From Dendrophyllia cribrosa (taxonomy: Eukaryota > Cnidaria > Anthozoa > Scleractinia > Dendrophylliidae), in assembly GCA_024195265.1 (NCBI GenBank), contig JAJLRJ010000010.1, positions 20,774,284 through 20,838,283 of the forward strand: a stretch of DNA of 64,000 nt, in the 5' to 3' direction. This document shows, in pieces, positions 57,905 to 64,000 of the stretch. Numbering within the stretch: the first letter of the stretch is position 1; each line of letters begins with the position of its first letter. A program made the translations under genes and the position numbers. The notes beneath the pieces were generated by a model. That model was not told the origin of the DNA. It saw only the letters and a list, made by a program, of their open reading frames with translations, and ran no database searches.

Positions 57905-58030
57905 CTTGGAGATTATTTGTTACTTGTGCTTGCCATTCGTCACGCATCCAAGATGGTTTTCGTTTACCCGAGGTGAGTTATAATATTTTGTCGTTATATT
58001 TAACCGTTTGCGAGTCATTTGGTCTCGCCT
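57905..58030. repeat. third copy of the splice-donor repeat (inverted relative to the others)
   Basis: ATGGTTTTCGTTTACCCGAG|GTGAGTTATAATATTTTGTCG matches the minus strands of 16560-16620 and 50875-50905. It may be a 5' exon of a repeated gene or a retroelement. Confidence 0.5.
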
Positions 58031-59771
58031 TAGTTGTTATTTTTAGTACCTTGACTTTGCTTTCCGGTTTCTTCGCACTGTTTATCGGTTAAGAATTGAC
58101 GTTCCTTGCTCTCGCTTCCATTGTTTCTGTTTCTCGTACGACCTCGTGGCTCAAGCGGACAGTTCTCAGTACAGGGAATTTTATGGGTTGACCTTAGCAC
58201 TATAATTTACACACAGAGTTAATTCTCTGATTCCTTGTTTGTTTCAGTTGATTGTTCGACTGATTCAGTTGTGTCCTGAACTGAATCAGTACAAATCGAC
58301 TGCTATCAGTAGACTCTCAGTGAAGTTGCAGGTCTTTACTCTGTAGCTGAAAATATTCCCTTGTAAATAGCCGTTACCGACTACAAAACCTGGTAGCAGC
58401 TCTCGTTTCTGTAAAAAATTAGGGACTCCCAAGACAGAAATTGTATTAAAGATCGAACCTTGTAACCCTAAAAAAAAAACAATACTAAGCTTTTCTCTTC
58501 GCTTTAACAATTGACTCTTGTATTTAGGTAAAACGAAAAAGGCCCAACAGTAGATTAAGAAATAAAACGTAGTTTCGCCGGCTGCGATAAAAATGTACTT
58601 TTAATACATCGCTTTTTATCTAGAATTCAAACCCGGGAATTCTAATGTGTATTTAAAGAGCGGATCAAATTTCGAGACTTTCAAGGTTTACACATGCTGC
58701 ACATGCCGTGCTAAATAAATTTGTTCAAGTGCGATGAAATCGCGAGGCGCGATGAATGTATGTCCTTTTCGTTGTAAGGTGTTTCCCTCCAGTTTCCATG
58801 CAGCCGCACCGACCATTTTTGAGCGGCCGTTTAACTAACTTTCCTTCATTGAATTAGTATGAAACGTACACAAAATATTGTACTTAGCTTGTAGTTTGTA
58901 AGAGTGTAACAATTTTGTAAATCGCATTTAAAATTGCGGAGATAAACGAGAAACATTGAAATCACTTGAGTCTAAATTCCGAGCGATTGCGATGGCATCT
59001 AGAAAAATCAAAACTATTACGATAAACTATGACATATGGCAAACAAAATATCTAAAAATTAGAAACTTTTGTCAAGCCGATTTTGAGTAAATCAGAAAAA
59101 CATTTCGAACTTGTGATTTTGCATGCGTATGAGCACATCCATAAGTTCCTCAATTAAGCTTATAAAAGTTTAATTTCTCAATCTCAAATTTACGCCAAAA
59201 TGTGTGTTTAGTGTATGAGATGAAACTATAAAAGTTTGAAAGCGTTTCTCGTTTTAGTTTTGGAGATTCGATTTTTTATAGGAAACCATAGTTTTTTGAC
59301 TGAGTCCTTGATAATGTAGTTTTAGCACTTTTATACATATTTCAAAAACCGCGAGATAGATTTTTTTTTAAACTTTGATGGTCGTTTCTTTATAATATGG
59401 ACAACATTGTCTTGAAGTTTCATCTTGATTGAAACATTGCAACATGGTCAAATAAAATAATAAAGTTCACCTGAAACGCGATTGAGACTTTGTGCTTTGA
59501 TTGCACGGTTGAAGGCGCACAAAGACGCTTTAATTTAATAATTCAGGTGAAGTGTAACGCATTTCTGCGTGTTGAGAATTATGCAAATCACGTTGACTTC
59601 TTTCTTTTCCCTACAATTAAAAATGCCGACAGTGTCCAGTGCACGTCAAATGCGAATAAAAAAAACTGCTTTCAAATAAACGTCCTACTGAAATTCGTGA
59701 GAATGATAAAAATAACGTGGAACACAGCCCCCAACGTTACTCCGCAAAACATGATGGTCACGCAGAAATGC
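58030..59771. other. spacer, nothing recognised
   Basis: AT-rich, only short frames without domains (for example 59490-59876, which runs into the next foldback element). Confidence 0.35.
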
Positions 59772-61292
59772 TATGGAAGGCCAAATGGTGCAAAATTCAA
59801 GAACTCTAATTTGATCACATTCAAGGATAACGATCACATTCAACAACCACATTCACATTCAACATATCTAAATTAATCAATTTCAACAGTCATCTCGATC
59901 ACATTCAAGGTCACACATCACATTCAATAAGCACATTCACATTTAACATATGTAAATTATCAATCACATTCAACAGACATCTCGATCACATTCAAGAACA
60001 TTTAAATGTCAACATATCCCATAATGTTTTGCGCTACTGTCGACGCAAAATAGACAGGCTGAACACGACTCCCACTTGCCTTTAAATCACAGTTATGAAT
60101 TTGTTCTCTTCAATTATATTGACCCTTTTGATCTCGGCGGATCTCAAATTGATAGCCGGGAGGATTCCATGCTGTCCAGGGCCGTTAAAATTATATTATT
60201 TCTTTATGCATTGTTCAGTGCTAGCACAATTGGCATACATTGCGGTTTTGTTGCAAGATAAATACTCAGTATCGGCTAAAGTTTGTTATCGCTTTGAAAG
60301 CGCTAGGATTGTTAAATTTCTCAGGCCGTGATTTAGTGTCTTGCAACAAAAGTGAGCCGAAGAAACCGCAATGTATGCCACCGTACAACGGCATATAAAA
60401 TAAATAATATAATTCTTTAAACGGCTTTGGACAGCATGAAATCCTCCTATCAATATCAGATATATAAATACGCGGAGATCAAAAGGTCAATGTCATGGAA
60501 GAGAACAAACTCATAGCTAATAGCTGTGAGCTAAAGGCGCAAATCTCTCAGACATCTCACTGGGAAAGCTTCATGCTGTTACTAACATGGTATGTAGATA
60601 CCAGTGTTACAATCATTCACTAAAAGTTTCAGGTTTTAACGATGTTTTGCTTCCGATTTGGAAAGGTCACGCAATTCGTCACGCTATTTCAGATAAGCCG
60701 TGAAAATAAACAACATTGAACCAGTTGAAAGTTATTTTTGCATCATACATGCTTATAAGCCGATTTAATGGAACTTATAGTGAATCCACTCTTTTGTGAT
60801 GGGATTTTTGCGTAATTGGCCGTCATGTTGGTGTAAGTGTAAGCGCTCAATACCATGTCTATTAATATTCTCTGGCGCTTCAAAATTTGGCCCAGATGTG
60901 TAGTTTTAAACCCTCTACAATTCCATAAACATTTTGGAATCGAAATCTGTTTTTCAATGCTTCCGGAATTTTGATATGAAGTGCAAGCCAAGAATGATTT
61001 TTAAGCCACTGGCTACGTCGACAGTAGCGCAAATCATTATGGGATATGTTGACATTTAAAAAATGTTCTTGAATGTGATCGAGATGTCTGTTGAATGTGA
61101 TTGATAATTTACATATGTTGAATGTGAATGTGCTTGTTGAATGTGATGTGTGACCTTGAATGTGATCGAGATGACTGTTGAAATTGATTAATTTAGATAT
61201 GTTGAATGTGAATGTGGGTGTTGAATGTGATCGTTATCCTTGAATGTGATCAAATTAGAGTTCTTGAATTTTGCACCATTTGGCCTTCCATA
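59772..61292. mobile_element. 1.5-kb foldback element with TTGAATGTGATC repeats in the arms
   Basis: Ends TATGGAAGGCCAAATGGTGC / complement. Outer arms (59772-60060 and 61015-61292) are almost perfect inverse copies made of CACATTCAA-type repeats. Inner arms (60075-60250 and 60350-60560) also pair, and 60560-61010 is extra sequence on one side. TATGG ends recall the element at 51921. Confidence 0.8.
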
Positions 61293-62445
61293 ATATGCTA
61301 TGTATCACAATATTTTTGTCTTTGTTTTGAGTGGCATGCATGGCTGATTCGCTTCGTTTCTTTGTTGTGTTTTAACCCTTGATCTGTTTTGCCGTGTTTC
61401 GTTTTTAATCCTGGGTACATTGGCATATAATTACGCCTGATAGTGCCCGAAGAGTGACTCTTTTAAATGCAATACAACATACAAGCCGAGGTCCCCTAAA
61501 GTCCCCACGTTTTGTAGAAATTTATGACCGTTGAATTTTGGTCAAAATCGGCGCCAAAACGTTAAAATTCGCTTCGATCGCGTAGATTCTTTGCTTTGGT
61601 TTTTACAGTCAAAGGAAATATCGTATTTAGTTCAATTGCAGCTTCCTTTTATAAGTTTGGTCAAATCATATGATCGTTTGACACTTTCCTTCGGTTCGAA
61701 GCTAATAAGGGGCCGACCATTTGACTTTTGAGGGGGGCGGGGGAGGGAGGGAGGGAGGGGGGGGGGGGGGGGTTGGGTGATTAGGTTTGGGTAAGAATTG
61801 TTTTCCCCAAACCTCTGGCGGTGGAATTTTTTTTTCCTGACATGCAAGGGTGTCGAAATTTTTTTTCAGCGTTATACGCCATGCAAGATTTTTTTTTGAA
61901 ATACAATCAAAATCAAGGATGTGCGGAGTTAGAAAGTGTTGACGCACCTGCACGACTCCTGCAGTTCGCAAATAGATTGGTCGTTATTGATAAGTATGTT
62001 TTTCGCTGTATTTATTATCCCCAAAACTCCATCCCCCAAAATTTTAAAAACGCTCTCATAGAATTTGTTTAATCTTTGCCATAGTCGAGGCAGCTGTGGG
62101 AGGTTCCAGCTCCCTTAACCGATTACCGAAAAAACCTCCTGGTGCCGAGAAATACGACGGCAAGTAAAAAACGTCATGGCGTCATGACGTTGCTATGGCA
62201 ACTGCGATGTTAATATAACACTGGTCTAAACAAATTTTTATCTTTATCTAATACAGTTGTGGTGACCGTTTTTCCATTGCATTGTTAATAGCGTCGTAGT
62301 TGATGCTCAAACTTGGGGGTATCGCCCCCCAAAAATACAGTCGAGGCACCTTAAATGATCAAATTATAGGTTTTGGGGAAAACGTGAATACACGACGGCT
62401 AATTTTCCTCTCTCCATTTGAACTTGAAAGCTGTCCCTACGAATA
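61293..62445. other. spacer; purine tract at 61726-61772
   Basis: GGGGCCGACCATTTGACTTTTGAGGGGGG with a G16 run resembles the block at 3518-3560 (GGACCGTTCAATC...G13). No gene. Confidence 0.4.
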
Positions 62446-62586
62446 GAGCGTTTTCACTTGACGTCATAGCCGCCATATTGGTGTTCCCGTACAAAAGAAT
62501 TTTAATTAACTTCTTTTGTTAGGAACACCAACATGGCTGCCATGGCCTTTGTCATTTGAGTCCCACGGGACTGAGTGAAAACGCTC
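62446..62586. mobile_element. GAGCGTTTTCACT MITE, complete copy
   Basis: 141 bp with ends GAGCGTTTTCACTTGACGTC / GAGTGAAAACGCTC-type complement and TA at 62444-62445 and 62587-62588. It lies about 350 bp upstream of the right galactosyltransferase. Confidence 0.85.
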
Positions 62587-62931
62587 TATTAGCGTCCTTC
62601 TCGAAGCGACAGCAAGAAGTCAGAAATTCTGCACGACTCGAGCGAAACTAGAGCGTGAGGAAAACGAGGCCAGGAGTATGTACCAGTTTCCGGCCGAGAC
62701 GCGCCCCTGAAAAATGCAAGATGGGGAGGGTGTGTTGGGGGAGGGGGGACAGTTTGGCTGTCATATCATGGTTTAATTTGCATCGATAAATTAAAAAATA
62801 GAAACTATGTTTGTCATTAATTTGTTTTTCTTTTCATTTGATTATTTTCTAGGAATAACTAAAAGTGGAGAGAAAACTTTCATTTTCTAAACCTTAAAAC
62901 AAATATCGATCGACCTCGCAGTCGTATCACA

Positions 62932-64000
62932 ATGAGATTAACATACTTGGTAAAACAATGTTTGTTACTACCTTGGAAAATTCTTCTGATGTGGAGAAGA
63001 CAAATGCCGCGTGCCTCCGAATTGTGGAACAGAAAGTTTATACTACAGGCTTTGTTTGTTGCTGTAGCTGTAGCTTTAATAACTGGGATTCTTTGCGTTA
63101 GCTTCTTCAGAAAGACACACATGCCCACATCAATGACACAGACTGTTACCCCTTTCCGGGATTGTAAAGGTTGGAAAAAGTCGTCCCAACACAAGTCTAC
63201 TTTAATAACCAAGACAGCTTGTGAGCGGCACTATTTTCTTCTCATTTTTGTTTCATCTGCACCAGGAAACTTTGGAAGAAGAAATTTAATTCGCCAAACT
63301 TGGGGTAATGATGGCAACATTGACTCTCAGTGGATAACATTCTTCCTGATTGGTCAAACAAGAAATCAAACACACTCAGCTTTAATTAAACAAGAAGAGA
63401 AAATCTATAGTGACATAATTCGTGGCGACTATTTTGAAGCTTACTACAATCAAAGTTTAAAAATTGAGATGGGTTTTGAATGGGCAGTCAGATATTGTCG
63501 GTTTTCCTTCTTGCTCAAGACAGATGATGATGTGTTTGTTAGACCCAAACATTTCACTCTTCTCTTGCAAGAAGTATCAACACCTACGACAGGACTCTAT
63601 ATGGGGAAAGTCCAAGACAAAGCTTTTGCACAGCGTGAAAACGATTCAAAACATTTTGTTAGTTTTGAGGAGTATCCTGATGTATTCTTACCACCCTTTT
63701 GTAGTGGGGGTGGTTATGTTCTGTCATATGATGTTGTGGAGTGTTTTGTTTCTCTTTTCAATGAGACCACACCATTAAGACGATTTGATGATGTTTACAT
63801 CGGATTACTTGCAAAGAAACTTGGTCTGACCGCTGTTCACCATTGGTCGTTTCATATTCCAGGTGATGTGGACGACAGTTGTAATTTTGTGTCACACGCT
63901 CTTCTCCAGCATCGGGCTGTTGGACAATGTATGAACAACCTGCACAAGTGGCACTCACAACTCCAGTTCAACTTAGGGTTCTCACTTTTATTTAGGGGTT
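62932..64000 (+). CDS. beta-1,3-galactosyltransferase-like (GT31 family), C-terminus cut by window end
   Basis: Open for 356 codons with no stop before the edge. The N-terminal cytoplasmic tail is followed by a membrane anchor at about residues 36-59. GT31 motifs appear in order: RRNLIRQTW (116-124), FFLIGQT (137-143), the metal/UDP-binding DDD (198-200, in LLKTDDDVFV), PPFCSGGGY (254-262) and FDDVYIG (285-291). NxS/T sites fall at 145, 173 and 277. This is the usual layout of a Golgi type II beta-1,3-galactosyl or N-acetylglucosaminyl transferase; acceptor specificity is not visible. A pyrimidine tract ending in ttttctag at about 62851 looks like a 3' splice site in the 5' UTR, so the coding part may be one exon. 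All key motifs are present, so it looks functional. The divergent paralogue lies at 1-432. Confidence 0.92.
   Translation, partial: MRLTYLVKQCLLLPWKILLMWRRQMPRASELWNRKFILQALFVAVAVALITGILCVSFFRKTHMPTSMTQTVTPFRDCKGWKKSSQHKSTLITKTACERHYFLLIFVSSAPGNFGRRNLIRQTWGNDGNIDSQWITFFLIGQTRNQTHSALIKQEEKIYSDIIRGDYFEAYYNQSLKIEMGFEWAVRYCRFSFLLKTDDDVFVRPKHFTLLLQEVSTPTTGLYMGKVQDKAFAQRENDSKHFVSFEEYPDVFLPPFCSGGGYVLSYDVVECFVSLFNETTPLRRFDDVYIGLLAKKLGLTAVHHWSFHIPGDVDDSCNFVSHALLQHRAVGQCMNNLHKWHSQLQFNLGFSLLFRG

Overview
The window looks like intergenic DNA from an animal genome, most likely a cnidarian and perhaps a stony coral. The evidence is spliced exons with clear donors and acceptors, tyrosine-recombinase (YR) retroelements, a CR1/L2-like LINE, a tiny gypsy derivative, dense MITEs and a family of beta-1,3-galactosyltransferase-like genes. 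The cnidarian call is inference from the mix of families; no alignment was run. Nothing suggests bacteria, plasmid or virus.

Host genes sit only at the two edges. A beta-1,3-galactosyltransferase-like gene reads out leftwards (1-432, minus, partial) and a close paralogue reads out rightwards (62932-64000, plus, partial). They are divergent, share upstream sequence, and bracket about 62.5 kb of repeats.

Layout. 0.4-9 kb: MITEs, an 87-bp minisatellite (5.08-6.03 kb), anonymous spacer. 9.28-13.5 kb: a RecQ-like helicase pseudogene split by a 3.8-kb long-terminal-inverted-repeat element with TTAA duplications, followed by a palindrome array. 15.4-16 kb: three foldback MITEs. 18.4-24.6 kb: a 6.2-kb element with inverted arms of about 1.1-1.45 kb, carrying a frameshifted RING-finger gene, a divergent exon, a LINE scrap and a 347-bp near-perfect palindrome. 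24.6-26.2 kb: a frameshifted unknown multicopy-type gene. 26.3-29.8 kb: two TTAA elements and exons of a KDZ-transposase-like gene. 32.9-38.65 kb: a LINE interrupted by five insertions. 38.77-44.06 kb: a YR retroelement (minus strand) with intact RT/RNase H and recombinase frames and a gag gene split by an intron that holds the element's internal repeats and a 152-bp G tract. 45.9-46.3 kb: Harbinger-type MITE. 46.7-48.95 kb: about 19 copies of a 118-bp satellite with tRNA-like boxes. 51.18-57.90 kb: a mini gypsy-type LTR element whose right LTR is split by a 5.9-kb foldback element, which holds a second, gag-only YR retroelement. 59.8-61.3 kb: another foldback element.

The genes do not form a pathway. 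The window records layered transposition, and insertion order can be read from nesting. The main points for follow-up are the intron-borne split repeats of the YR element, the second internally deleted YR element, the tRNA-like hairpin satellite, and the recurrent TTAA foldback families, one of which interrupts a helicase gene.
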